Below, in pieces: positions 34,401 through 48,200 of a DNA stretch of 64,000 bases. Source of the stretch: Mermis nigrescens (lineage: Eukaryota > Nematoda > Enoplea > Mermithida > Mermithidae); contig JAVLUZ010000527.1 in NCBI GenBank assembly GCA_036768485.1, positions 248,001-312,000 on the forward strand. The letters are read 5' to 3'. Positions within the stretch are counted from its first letter, which is position 1; each line of letters opens with the position of its first letter. The notes under the pieces were generated by a model. The model searched no databases and was not told where the DNA came from. It saw only the letters and a list, made by a program, of their open reading frames with translations. Made by a program: the position numbers and the translations under genes.

Positions 34401-37400
34401 ATACAATGCAGAAATTCTGGGTTTAAACAATATCAAAATGAAGTGTAAAGTTGGCACTTCAACGCATAGAAACCCGACAGCTGACTAGAATCTTTACTCG
34501 CCTTAAACGAAATTGATGTTTTCAGCCGTTTTAGGCGTTTTTGGCCGATAATTGAGGTCATTCAACCCCACCCACCTAAACATGGCTGGGGTCACAGAAA
34601 TTATGAGCCGTTACAGGTGTGGGCATAACGCTTTGATAGAGAAAGGTTCGGTTCAAGACCTTAAAGAGAAACGAAAAAAGCGTTTCTTCTTAATGTCTTG
34701 AACCGAGTCTTTCTACATAAAAGCGTTATGCTACTTTCTAATGCTGCACATGGTGGATTAAGGTTCCATTTCGGTTCAAAACTTCCGCTCAAACATGACG
34801 ACACCTTTTCATTTCACATCACGCTGTCATTTTCGCACGGTACTTAACTTTAAAGACCATGGAATGTTTCGTATAAAATAAAAAATAGTAAGAATTAAGA
34901 CGTGGAAAACTAGGACGTAAAGTTTTAATGTTTTGTTCAAATTAATGTAAAACTTCGTACAACAGTGATCGAAATTGAGAAATATTCAAAAACGAAATCC
35001 ACAGTAGATAACTGGCCCACCCTGAACTTAGTGCAGGTACTAAATTACTCACTTGCGAGTAAAATTCATTACTTATATAAATAACATGAACTGCTATTTT
35101 TATGCATTCGTTTTGCAGTGAGGAGAGAACTTTGACCGGAAGATTCAAAAACGTATCGAGACACAAGTAGAACATATGCATTTAATCATGTTTAGGAACA
35201 TCCGAAAAATTACTCTTCGGTTCGAGCGAGAGATTCTGCCAATCCGTTGACCATTCAAATCGTACAACCTAATGTGCCTGTTGTCGTGCGGTATAGCAAT
35301 GACGTTATATTGCTGAGATACGGCTATTCTGAAAATGAACTGCAAAAAAATGGCAGCTGGATCGCATAAAAAATTTTACGACGCAATCCAAATTTTGATT
35401 CTTGCCAGCTGAATTGAGCTTTTTAAATTCAAATAGAAAATTTGACTCTCATTCAAAAAGAGCTTTCTTTCAACTAATTATAAACAATTTAGTGTTGTCA
35501 AAATTCCAGTAGAGATTAAAACGGTGGAACTTTCCTAGAAAAGGTTCCAAACCTGTATAAGCGTTTTTAAAGATTGATTGAGTGCTTTATGTGCTGCAAA
35601 AATGAGACTAACAGATTGAACTCCAGAGAAAACAAGGCACTTACGAAGGAAGGTAAAACTCGATGTATTTATACTTATTTACATATATATATATTTATCA
35701 TAATTTATTATTTGAATATATTTATCTTACATATTATTGCTAATATACATATATATACGTATCAGAACATATTTGAACATATGCATTTGCGAATCATGCT
35801 ATTAGGACATTTGTGGATTATTCGTCTGATTTCTTACGATATGCGACATCCTTTTTAATCTTGAACGTGATAAAATAGATGTTCGTCTTTGAAGCTTTCA
35901 TAACAATGATTATAGAACCAATGATGCTAGAACAATCATAGGTAGCGCGTTAGCGCGTACCTATAATATACTTGGGTACCCCCAGAATATGTCCCTCCCC
36001 TCAGAGCTATAATGGGACACATCTGGGAGGTATGGCTTTTTCTAAAAGATAGACAATGAAAAAACTCGATGTGGCTTTTTTCTTTTTGGTTCGCACTCAA
36101 TACCGAGTTTGTAATGAGCGTGTAAAGTTTTGGCTTAACGTTATAACATATAACGAATTTTGGTGGTTTTTTCTGCATGTACACAACTCTGTGTAAAAGC
36201 CTCATACAGTTTAATAATACAGAATTGTAGAAGATAGAATTCTCTACATATATATTTTTTTGTTTTTTTTTCAATTTCGCATTAGTTCTTGCGGGGGAGT
36301 GTAAAGAGTGTAAAAATCAGCGGGTTTAAACACAGATTTTGGTTGAGTTTTGGCCTTCTTGATGTTGCCAACAACTCAGGTTATCCCCAAGAAATTTTTT
36401 CTGATAGAAATGTACTACGGCTTAAGGGCTACTTTGTGCTCACCAGCAAACTTTTTACACTCAATACGGAGTTAGATCTAGAAGTTTAAACTTTACACTC
36501 TAGTGGACGGTGTAAAAAACAATTTTGTCTAAAATTTCTCTGCCAACTTTTCCGCTTTTAAGTCGGGATGAATTGAATAGTACCTTTTAAGGGCTACATG
36601 TCGCGGCAAACCGCGTTTCAAAAACGCAACATTGAGTTATTTATGGGGGTGTCGGTGTAGTAAAGTTCGAAATTAGGGGTGTAAAATGGGCAAAAAACAT
36701 GTTTTTTTCCGTATTTGATTGGTAGATATCTCAAATATTTTGCAGAACAGAAGTTTTTCGCATACAAAAGTACTACGATTCAAAGGCTACAAACCCGCCC
36801 AAACCGTATTTCTTTACACTTCATGGGGAGTTGGCTTCAGATTTTTAAAGTTTAAAATGTGGTGGATGGTGGAAAGATAAGTTTTTGTCCCTTCTTTTGT
36901 TCACCACTTTCTCCGTTTAGAAGTCGGGATACGTGGAATAGAATTAAAATAAAACACTTTCTAAGGGGTATACGTCACAGCAAATTGCGTTTATTCACAT
37001 CAATATTCAGCTTTTTCGGGAGATGTAAAGTCAAAAATTGTGGGTGTTCAACGTGTTTCTGTCTTGTTTTTATATGCAAGTTCTCCATTTATGAGTCTGG
37101 ACATTATCTCAAGTCTAAAAATGTACCAGGAATCAAACATGATACGCCAGTAAGGCGCGTTTGCTTACAATCAAGAGTGGTGTAAAGTGGTTTACATCTA
37201 ATATTTATTTATCTTCAGACCATTATAAAGACCTAATTTTTTGTTAAATATTGATCGTAATATAAGAATTACAAATCCGACTTAATTCTTCTTTACACTC
37301 AGCAGTTGTGTAAAGTTCACACTGCAAATTAACTTTAATTCTAGAGCCTTGCGGAAGCTTAATTCTTTTCAAATTATTCTATGTAACGTCAGAATTACGA

Positions 37401-40400
37401 ATCTGACTGTTAGTTTTCTCTACACCCAGTAGTTCTGTGAAGTTTTCACTACTCATTTATTGGTAATGTGTAAAGTTTACACTACAAATTTATTTTGCTT
37501 CTAGAGCATTGCAAAACGTGAATTTTCTTCAAAAAATGTTCCGTAAGGCAGTGATCGGACCGAAGGTACTTTTTGGACCATCGGCCTTGGCCGAGGCCGA
37601 GCGACTTAAAATCCTTTCCTCGGGTCAAGCTTATATACCTATACCCATAAATAGTACTCTTAGAATATTTTGTATGTACATGCGCTAGAGAATAATCGTA
37701 ATATTTAACACTTTATCGAACTAAAACAAATGTTTATTGGTGTTAGCCAGAATTTTTATTTCAATCTGATGAAGCAGATAATTCATCATCAAAATCTAGA
37801 TCATCTGAATCAAAGTTAGCCTCATCTATTTCGCCTTGTTGTGCTATCGCGTCATCGTCGTCGTCAGCCTTTATCAGATTCTTTAAAGTCACACTAACCA
37901 ACTGCTTTGAGATTGTGCTTTACAAAAAAGAGTTTTTGAACATTTTATGGCAGCAGACGAATGCGAGAATTACTATACTTTCTGATCCATCCAGTAGCGG
38001 AAGGGGGCGGTATCCAAACTTTTCCAAAAAAGTCAAATACAGGTCCAAAATTTTGCCCTTAACGCGCGAAATAGCATTTTTCGGTGTTTTACATTGTATA
38101 CTTTTACATAAAATCACTTTTGAAGTCATATTTTTCTAAAAATTTTAAAATTTTCGACAATTTTGTGCGAAAAAATCATTAAATTTCTAAGACTTTAACA
38201 AAAATCTGGCACGAAGCGCCGAAAAATTTGTAAAATTAAGGTGGATAGACGTCTGGAAGCATGATTTACTGCTTGATTTACTGTATTTATAGCATTTGAT
38301 GCGAAACATTGAAATGTTTTATTGAAAATAGAAGAAAACTATGCAAAAATAGCTGTTTCTGCTGTTAAAATTGTTTTGAAACCTACATGAAGAGAAAAGG
38401 GCTTCCAGGTCGCCAAGAAAGTAAATAAATGTCAATAATAGGTATCATCCGGCGCGTAGCGCAGGAAAAATTTGAGAAATCATGGTCACTGACGGCCAAA
38501 AATCATTGCGAATTGCATATCCATTCTTTATCTCGCCAAATATTTTTGGCCAATGGGGGAGCGTCCGCCCCACCCCGCCCCCTTAAATCCGCCTCTGCAT
38601 GTAGCGACTGTACTTTCCGATCCATGTAGCGAAAAGACGCTTTTGGTTGTACAAATTATCATTGTGAACGCGAAGCGCGGAAAGTCTTTTGCGATTTTTC
38701 TCACATTTAATTTCGAAAGGGGCACTTTCCCCGAATCCCCCTGTATACGAGCCTGAGCTCTACATTAGGGTTAATGTAGGAACTATATGCTATGCAGGAA
38801 GGTCGGTAGGATACTTAATCAGTGATACTGGCACACAAAACCTCTAAAATAAAAATAATTCATGACAATGCGGTGGAAGAATAGAAAAGCTGTGGTGAAT
38901 GAATGACAGACAAATGTTCAAAAACTCCTTTTTGTAAAGCATAATCTCAAAGCAGTTGGTTATAATAGTGTGACTTTAAAGAAGCTGATAAAGGATGACG
39001 ACGACGATGACGCGATAGCACAACAAGGCGAAATGGATGAGGCTAACTCTGATTCAGATGATCTAGATTTTGATGATGAATTATCTGCTTCATCAGATTA
39101 AAATCAGAATTCTGGCTAACAGCAATAAACATATAAACATTTATTTTGGTTAGATAAAGTGTTTAATATTACGATTATTTTCTCTGAATTGTACTTTCCG
39201 ATCCATGTAGCGAGCATGAGAATTAAAACTTAGTCATCATATGAATATCAATTGGCACTTTGCTGTATGTAACTTGGTGTAACTGGGTACGCGCCTAAAA
39301 CCATAAGAAAAGCCAATAGGTAAGAAACAGCCTGTGTACTGCAGATGCATTCTAAATAGTCAATATTTAACGGATATATTAAACTTATTCAAATTTGATT
39401 TTAACCCTCGGCGCCTCGGCACTTTTTAGCTTCGCCCTCGGCGCCGAGGCCGAGGCTCCAAAAAACGCCGAGCCTTGCCGAAGCCTCGGTCCGATCACTG
39501 CCGTAAGGTAAGGATTATGAATCTGACTGTATTTTTTCTCTACACGCAGTAGTTGTGTAAAGTGTACACTGAAAATTAAGTTCAGTTCCATAGCGTTGCA
39601 GAAGCTTAATTTTTTTCAAAAGTTCCACGTAACGTCATGATCACGAATCTGAGTGTAAGTGTTTTTACACCCAGTAGTTGCGTAAAATTTATGCTGAAAA
39701 CATTTAAGCTGTTTAAATAAAGTAAGGTTGTCTTCTTTAAAAAAAGATAATGCTGATATTCAGAACAATATTGTTTTCCGCGTTCTTTGACTGCTGTCAT
39801 TATTGTATGAGTTTACTGACTGATTTACTAAAAACATGCTAATTAAAAGTAGGGTACTAGCAAAGAAAAATGCTCTGCTCTGATGGAACGAAAAAGACGA
39901 GTATACTTTGGGATTACGGATTATTAAGAATGTAAAAGGAAGGGACTAGGAAAAAGCTCCTATGTATAAGTCTAAAGTCGAAAAAAATGTTGAAAAATCA
40001 GGCTTCCTCTAGCCAACGCCAAAAAATAGAAGTATATTCTGCGGCCTCTGACAAAATATAACCTTCTTTAAATAATTTTCAATGCTTCACATAAGATTGT
40101 ATAAACATAATCTAAAATGTATAGTTTTGTAAATTGCTTGCAAGTTGCAACGCTGACTTGCTTCGTATTGTGACTAACAGAAAACTGACTGCTATTGTAT
40201 TTGAAGCTGTTTTATTTTTGTTATCATGAGCATTATAGCAAGCAAACTCAATTGATTAGTGCATACAATCGTTGCGGGCATGCAAGTGTACCTACACATG
40301 CAGTCTGTTTCACGTAAGCTTATGCGTTTCGTACTGCTTTGAACCAACAATGTCTTTGATTGTCTTGAATGCATCGATATTTGCTATTTCATTCAACTGG

Positions 40401-43400
40401 CTTACAAAGTCGCTCCTAGTTTAATCCAACTACTTTCCCTTACCTACTGCATAGCTTACTAGCTGCTTTTCAATCGATTTTTTGGTTCACTAGTTTATTG
40501 CAATCGGCGGCATGAGGCCGCAGAATAGACTTCGATTTTTTGCGTTGCCTAGAGAATGTCTGATTTTTAAGAGATTTTGCGACTTTAGGCATACACGTAG
40601 GTAGCTTTTTCCTAGTCCCCTCCTTTTACACCATTAATAATCCGCAATCATAAGGATATTCGTCTTTTTGTTCCATCGGAGCATTTTTCCTTCCTAGTCT
40701 ATTAATAATCGCTAGCTGTTTTTTCAAAGCTTAAATTTCATTAATTTGCACAACTGCTTCTTCCAGTCTAATAAGAATTCAAATAATTATCTGTAAGTAA
40801 AAATGACAAGGAACAAAAAAGAAGAAAATAAGCTCAGAAAAATTAGTTTCTATTTCACAGATGATTACAAGCAGTGGCGGATCTAGGATTTTCCTGAGGG
40901 GGGGGTACATCAACTTTTCTAGAAACAGTCGAAAATAGGTCTAAAAATTTACGTGCGAAATAGCGTTTTTTCGGCGTTTTACATTGTCTACTTTTATTTA
41001 AAATTACTTTTGACGCAACATTTTTCGAAAAATTTCGAAATTTCCGACAATTTTGTGTGAACAAATCAATAAATTTCTTTGACTTCAGCGAAAATCCGGC
41101 ACGAAGCGCGGAAAAATTTGTGACATTCAGGCTAGAGGACGTTTGGAAGCTTGATTTACTGCTCAATTTCCTGTATTTGTAGCATTTGACGCCGATCGTC
41201 GAGAATTTTTTAAAAGTTATGCTCGAAAATGGAAGGAATCTATGCTGAAATAGCTGTTACTGCTCTCGAAATTATTTTGTAAGCTATTCCGTGAGCATAA
41301 AAAGGGCTTCCAGATCGCGAAGAAAGTAAATAAGTCATTAATAGGTATATTCGACGCGAAGCGCCGGGAAAATTCGAGAAATTATGGCCATGACGGCCAA
41401 AAATCATTGCAAATTACATATCAATTCTTTATCTCGCCAAATATTTTTGACCAATAGGGGGGCCGCCCCTGACTGCGTGCAAGTTTGTAAACGAATTTGA
41501 TTTTAAAATGTTCTTTATTTGATATTTTTTCCTTAATTCATCATTTCCGACAAGGGCCTCAAACCTCTGCATGCATGTTCTAGATGCACATTGCGCAGGA
41601 TGACTGGTTTCGGGGAGGAGGTCCGCCGCACATAATTTTTTAGTTAAAAGGCCTGAAAAGCTTGTACAAATACTTAGATAGCGTAAAACTTTGTTAATCT
41701 ACAGTTTCTGGTCAATTTCAAGCACTTTTGCAGAATTTTTAATTTTCATCCATTTTCTCATGCAGGTCTAGACTCCCAACCCCACTAGCGTGTCTAGCCA
41801 AAGAGCACTGCACTGCAAAGCCGATTTGGGAACTCAGGCAATTTGAAAACCTGGATAATTCCACTAACATAAAAAATAAAAAAATTAGAGAGGAAAATTC
41901 GAATAAAATCGACTACTTTTCGTTAAAATTTTCAAAATCATCCCAAGTCATAAATTAAGGAGCTGGTAACCGCTGCCAAGGCCAACGAAATAGGGTGGAA
42001 CTACACATACGAACACTTATAATCCTTGCGCCATGCTTTGCACATATAGTAAAGCGAAATTTATTTGCAGCTTTAAATGTATTACTAATATTATTTATTA
42101 TTACATACATACAGGCCCGTGTTCAGGTAGGGTGGGGGGCGGAATAATTTTTGACACGCACAAGGGTCCCCCAAAGGAAAAAATGAAAAATTCTCGAAGT
42201 AGGTCTAAAATATCACCAAAACAGTTTTTAGCGTACTTTCGAGCTAGTAAACTCAAGATTCCGGATTTACGATTCATGTACAGTTTTTGTCTTCTAGCCC
42301 GCCCAAAACCGCTCAAATTTGAATTAGACATGTAGAACATGTCAAATTTTTTCGACACTTCACGCCAAATTATTCATTTTCAGTAACGTTTCTCTTTGTA
42401 AATCACAAAGATTAACTACGAAGACAGAAGTTAGGAAATTATTTGTCGATTGAATGATGATAAATCAGTTGTGTAGACTGTTTAAACGATAGATTTATGT
42501 AATGTAAGTATGGAATAGAAATGAAAATTTTTTAAAATTTTTTCTTGACATTTTTCTTCACCATTGCATAGAACTCGTCGAGATACGCTCAAAAATGCCT
42601 TTATTTTTGCTCATCTCCTGATGGTTCTCAAGATAATTGACCTCAAAATTTTCGCCCTCCTGAAATAAAATCCTCAATACGGGTCTGCATACATACAATA
42701 TTGATAATAAGTATTTACGTCAAAAAATACCTGTTGACGGGCGAATCGGTTCGTATTGTTGTCAAAGCCGAGCGCATGTTCCTCAAATCCCAAACCTTCA
42801 AAGTACGATCGTCGCTGCCAGACACTACTTTGTCTGTGCTAGAGAATACTGCGCTTGTCACAGATCTGCAATAAGCAAAGTAGACAGCAATTAACATTTG
42901 AGCACTAGGTCACACATGGACGAATGCTTTTCTTTCAACAAACATTAGCACCCAATACAAATGTACATATGATCCTTAGTTTAATTACGTGATTAAGCGT
43001 GTAAATAACAGACATATGCTTACACGCAAATAGTCCCGTAGCCAAGGGGGGGGGCGTTTGCCCCCCAAACCCGAAACCAAAATAAAATTTTGTTTCTTAT
43101 AAGGGTCTCGCAAAGGATGAAATAAAAATTCTCGAAGCGCGTTTGTTTGAAAGGTCGCTAAAACAGGTTTTTGCGTACCTTTGAGCTAGTAAAGACAATA
43201 TATACTGCGAACCATTCAAGTTTGAGTTGGAGCAAATGTCAAAATTACTAATTTTCTGGTTGTTTTTCTTTGAAGAGCGCAAAGACTAGTGCACATACGA
43301 AAAGTTAAGAAATTGTTTATGGACTGGACGATGAGAAATAAGTCGCGCAGATAGTTTAAGCAGAGATTTTTTTGTGTACGAGTATGAAATAAACTGAAAA

Positions 43401-45188
43401 ATGTTTAAAATGCTTTTGAAAATTTTATTGATTGTGTAGAGCTCGTTGAAAGACGTTCAAAAATGCGCTTATTTTTGACTACACCCTAATGGTTCTCGAG
43501 TTAATTGACTTTCAAAATTTTTCGTCACCCCCCCCCCTTCGAAATTAAATCCTGGCTACCGGGGCTGCACGCATATGTGCATGACTTGAAAATTTTTTCA
43601 CCCCTTCGCCGAGATTCTCGATTTCCTAAAGGATTGTAGGGAAGCTGCTGATTCAAGTCAAATTTTCGGCGTTTTGCAACATAAACTTATTTGTTGACTA
43701 CATTTTGTTTAATTTATTCGGTATTTTTGATATTTTTTTGAAATGTTTCTAAGTTTTCATATTCTACAAAGAGCATAAAATCCCTATGCTGTGTACGTAC
43801 GTTTACGCATCATATGTATCATAGCGTAAAACATGACAGTTGTACACAAACAGATTCACGTTTACGATTATACATTTGTATGAACAAAACATCGGCGTTC
43901 TCTTTCCTGCTTATCCTAAAGCAAACTTTACATTTTTGAGTTAGGATAAGCACCACTATCGTTGACGAAGCCTCATTAATGTACATACATATACACACAC
44001 ACATATATACATATGTACATTGGCGTACGCAGGAGGGACGGGGGCGGGAGGGGCGACCGACCTTTAGTACCATTTTTTAAAAAAAGGCGAGAAAATGCAA
44101 GGAAAATAAAAAAATATTTATCTTTTTTATCGGAAACTTAAAATTTGGCGTAAAATCCTTATTTTGACACTTACATAAATTTTCGTTTCCGGTAAGAAAT
44201 GGCCGATTTCCTATGATCAACATGCGACTAAAAGCTTTTCTCTCCTAAGACGATACGAAATTTCACATAAAAATGCTTTAGAATCATTTTAAGGCTAAAA
44301 ATCCGATGCATACAGAAAATCAAAATTTTTTTGTTGCAAAAATCGATTTTTTTTGTTTTTATGGATAGCGCATGGTCGAAAACGCAAAAAATGCATACTA
44401 TTTTGTGTACCATCGAATGCATCCCGAAATATGAGGTCAAAAATTTCCAATCTTTTCCATGTATGCTCACTGGTTCGGAGATAGATTTTTGTAAGATCCT
44501 GCACACGCCACGCCCCTATTACATATATAGGTAAAACGGACGACAAGGTATATTTAAGCGCTGATTCCTATTTTGTATTCAGTTTCAGTGTGTTGATGAA
44601 AATATGTGCGATAAAACGGTTAAATCTGCTCAACAGTAGCTGATTCTCAAAATCAAAGTGTAAGCTGCGCGATTACACTAAAAAAGCAACAAGTTATGAA
44701 CCAGGGTAAGTTAAAAGCTAGGGAAGCTAATCTTCATTCACAGTCATTTTTGGAATAGTGCATGTTCTCAGAATGTAGAATGCTAGAGTTTTGAGAAAAT
44801 ATTGAAAATACATAGTAAAATAAAATATTATTATAAAATATTGTTATTGTACGTCACTTATATTTGTTAGACAAGCCTAAAAGTGTATATATACATAGCA
44901 AAATATGAGCGGATTTTATTATATGCAGTGTTTCAATAAAAAAAGATGTACTCGGTGTGTCCCTGGAAGACGGCTACGGAATGTATGGTTTCACGAAAAT
45001 CCCACAAACGAAAAGTCGTATCCCGACTCGATGTTACGACCAATTTTTGGTTGGCATGAGCACTGCAGTGGGTCAATTCTTGGTCATGTCCAGTCAAAGT
45101 TTGAATTATTTCGCCTCTTTCTGCATCGTACACATTTGACGAACGATCCCATGACGCAGTTATTACCTTTAAATTATTATTCAAGAAA

Positions 45189-45255
<67 letters not shown>

Positions 45256-48200
45256 CATTACTATTATTATTATTGTTATCAATATTATTATTAGCTATTA
45301 TTGAATTGAGTGAACAGGATTTGACTGTACGATAACGAGAACGTAGTAAATATGAAATGATAACGAGTGCATTACATATGTATGTTTAGACACTACAGTA
45401 ATATACAAATTTAAGATTCAGAGAGTTCAGAGACCAACATGATTGGCGAAAAATAACTTCACATTTTGATGACTAACCATTGCTAATATGCAACTACACT
45501 TACATTATAAATGAACGTCGCTATCTTGACGACTTAAACAATTTTTTCTAATGCAAGACGTCTTTTCTTTTTACTGAATCTCTCGGCGAAAGAGCTGACA
45601 TTAAAGGAACTTATATTTTGGAAATATCTTTGTTACGGCCCAACCGGAATATCCTGCTTTAGCCTAATCCGTGTATTGCTGTTCCGGCTTCCTTTACTTG
45701 CTGGCATCATGTTAAATGCATATTATTAAGCCTAAGTCTAAACTAATTTAGTGACAGAAATGACACCTCTTCTCGCACACTCTAAAGCCGGAACAGCAAT
45801 ACCCAAGGGTCAGAATCCTTATATGACCACATTAGTAAGAATCCTTATATGACAACATTAAATAAAATTAATGTATTTCAATCAGGAATATAAGTGTATA
45901 AGTGAATATAGAAATGAAAATAACTTAAGTAAGGTACGTTAAAATTTAACTGCTATCACAAAAATAGGTTTAATGCAAGTTTTTACATATAAAGCCATCT
46001 CTTCCCAAGTACGATTTTCCACGCATGGCATCCGAACTACGGTAAATAAAAGAATTAAATATAAATAAATAAGGACTGCATTCATCAAACTAAAATATAC
46101 TAAGGTAAAGTTTGCTTCTTACAAAGTTAAGCATTACTTTGAAGTCAACTCTGTTATAAACTCGTATCTAAATATTTTGACCAGCTTATAGAAAAGCCCC
46201 AACATTCCTTACCACAGCTGAATGGGAAGTATAAGAAACTAATACGAAGAGAAAAGGTTTTTTCGCTTGTTTTTGTTGTTTACGCATAAGATAATATTTC
46301 AGATAATTTAAAAATGAATGCTTGTTTGCCAATATGCTTCACCCAGAAAAGTGTCCCATTATAAAGTTTTTACTCTTTTACACTTATGAATTGGCAGCTA
46401 AAAGAATTGAATTTTTTCAGTGGGACTAGATTCAAAGTTTAATCAGCGGTAGCTTCGAATCTAGTCTAGACGGAAGAAAAGAATCACTTGATTAATCGCA
46501 AGTAGTGAACGACCGGAGATTTGGCTCCGGCCTCCGGTAAATCCGGCCGGAGCGACCCTTAAAAATGACCGGAGCCGGAGGATTTCGATGTTTTTGATTA
46601 AAGAGCGACCAAGCATATTCATAGTAAGTCTTTACTATTATGGTTACTAAATGTAAACAGAATATAGAAAAAATAAAGATAAAACGAGTAGAATCGAATT
46701 AAAACTTCGTGGTACAAATAGAAAAATAATTTTTTATCAAAATGACGCGTCTCACGATCATATTGTAGTGATAAGTTGTTATATGAAATAGCTCATAGGA
46801 CTCCTAGAGCTTTGTTGTTAGTTCTGTCACACCTGGGCAATGTATTTTAGTTCTGAAGGTACCGGGGTCTCTTTTGTTGAGGTTGGTTGGTTGAGCGGTT
46901 GAATAGTTGGTTGGTTGGTTGATTGTTTGTTTGGCCAGTTGGTTAGTTGTTTGGTTGGGTAGATGGTTGGTTGTTTGGTTGGCTAGTTGGCTGGTTAGTT
47001 GGCCGGTTAGTTGGTTGCTCGGTTAGCTAGTTGGTTGGTTTTTTGGCCGGTTGGTTGGTTGTTTGGTTGGCTAGTCGGCTGGTTCGTTGGCCGCTTAATT
47101 GGTTAATTGGTTGGCTAGTTGGTTGGTTGTATCATTTTCTCACTTTTTTATTTTTGGATAAAAAATTCTACCCTCCCAATCAAAAACTGTTTTTCCTGGC
47201 GCCACCCAGCTGGGGTTCTGAAAGTACCGAAGTGCCTTCTGGCGCCACCCGGTGGCGCGGCATTGCCCACCTGTGAGTTCTGTTACACGTTATTTTGCCG
47301 ACACTGTTTTTTACGTTTCTGGAGAGATAAAAATTTTTGTAAAAGGCAAAAAATAAATGATATTGAGTTTCAAATTTTGTCTGTTTGGCACGAAACGCCA
47401 GCAAGCTTACAGTTGAAAAATTCTTAAAAAAGCTTAAAAGCACGTCCTCATAGCCTATCGTCAATTCAGGATCTTTAGTGAGAAATATATTTTATACGGG
47501 ATCAGAGCAAGCACCATATGAAATTCGGGGTTAGCTCACAACTGAAAAATTGCTGAACTGACCTTTTCAGGCTTAAAAACGTTGGGTAGGTACACGTTAA
47601 AGACAATATTTTTTTGAATTTTTATGCACGATATTTTTTCCTATTTTTCGAAATTAGAAGCATAAAAATCGTCCAAAAAATACGATGAAATTAAAGTCAA
47701 AATCGATTTTAATAGCTTTCACAGGAAATTTGAAATCATGCCAGCAACTTTTCGGGAGAGGGACAAATCTCCACCGTGAATCTAGCACCAGCGACACAAT
47801 TGTCAACAAACACAGTCCCAGCCTATTTAAAGGGTCAGCCTGATAGTGTGGTGCGCAATTTTCCAAAACTTCGTAGAAAAGGTGCTATTCTAAGCGATTT
47901 AGCTACCTGCTCACTCAAAAGTGCCAAATTTTTGGCGCTTCGTTCCATATACTCGTTTTCAACTATATTAACGTTAAATTATTCGAATTTTTCGATATTT
48001 TTTTCAAAATTTTATCTTTTACATTCTATTAAGATAGTGCATCGCCAGACTGCCAAAAAATAATAGTTTTGAGCCCAAGAAAATCGCTTTAGAAACAAGT
48101 TTTTTCACCCCGCCCCATCCAAAAATTACCGGGCTGTGCATGTCTAGTGGTGAGCCAAGGATAAACAGGATAAATTTCTTATTTCGCTGGCGCAAGATGC

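Larger units (their letters stand above)
37549..39500. mobile_element. hAT element 3, palindromic, 8-bp target duplication
   Basis: Ends CAGTGATCGGACCGA and its inverse, flanked by CCGTAAGG at 37541-37548 and 39501-39508. Inside each end are GGCCGAGGC / CGAGGCCGAGGC words. Both arms carry the same acidic-tail coding segment in opposite orientation (37761-37892 minus, 38970-39101 plus), so the element consists of two inverted ends around an R-E repeat (37985-38600). It lies inside LE1 copy B. Confidence 0.88.
35938..40700 (+). mobile_element. complex element LE1, copy B (in WDR37 intron 7)
   Basis: Starts ATAGGTAGCGCGTTAGCGCG, a hairpin-forming tip shared with copies A and C. Then follow degenerate tandem blocks built around TTTACACTCAATACGGAG and GTGTAAAGTTTA, then units of about 130 bp (37270-37540 and 39510-39700, containing ACGAATCTGACTGT and GTTGTGTAAAGT), then a pair of inverted arms (39870-40060 and 40510-40700) around a 450-bp spacer. 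hAT element 3 is inserted in the 130-bp unit region. No complete gene. The superfamily is uncertain. Confidence 0.7.

Noticed and set aside
44905..45294. Plus-strand open frame ending in poly-Tyr
   Set aside because: It is the complement of WDR37 exon 6 plus a TTA microsatellite.
47031..47276. Trp/Leu/Val-rich membrane-like peptide
   Set aside because: Product of the GGTT-rich tract inside hAT element 4.
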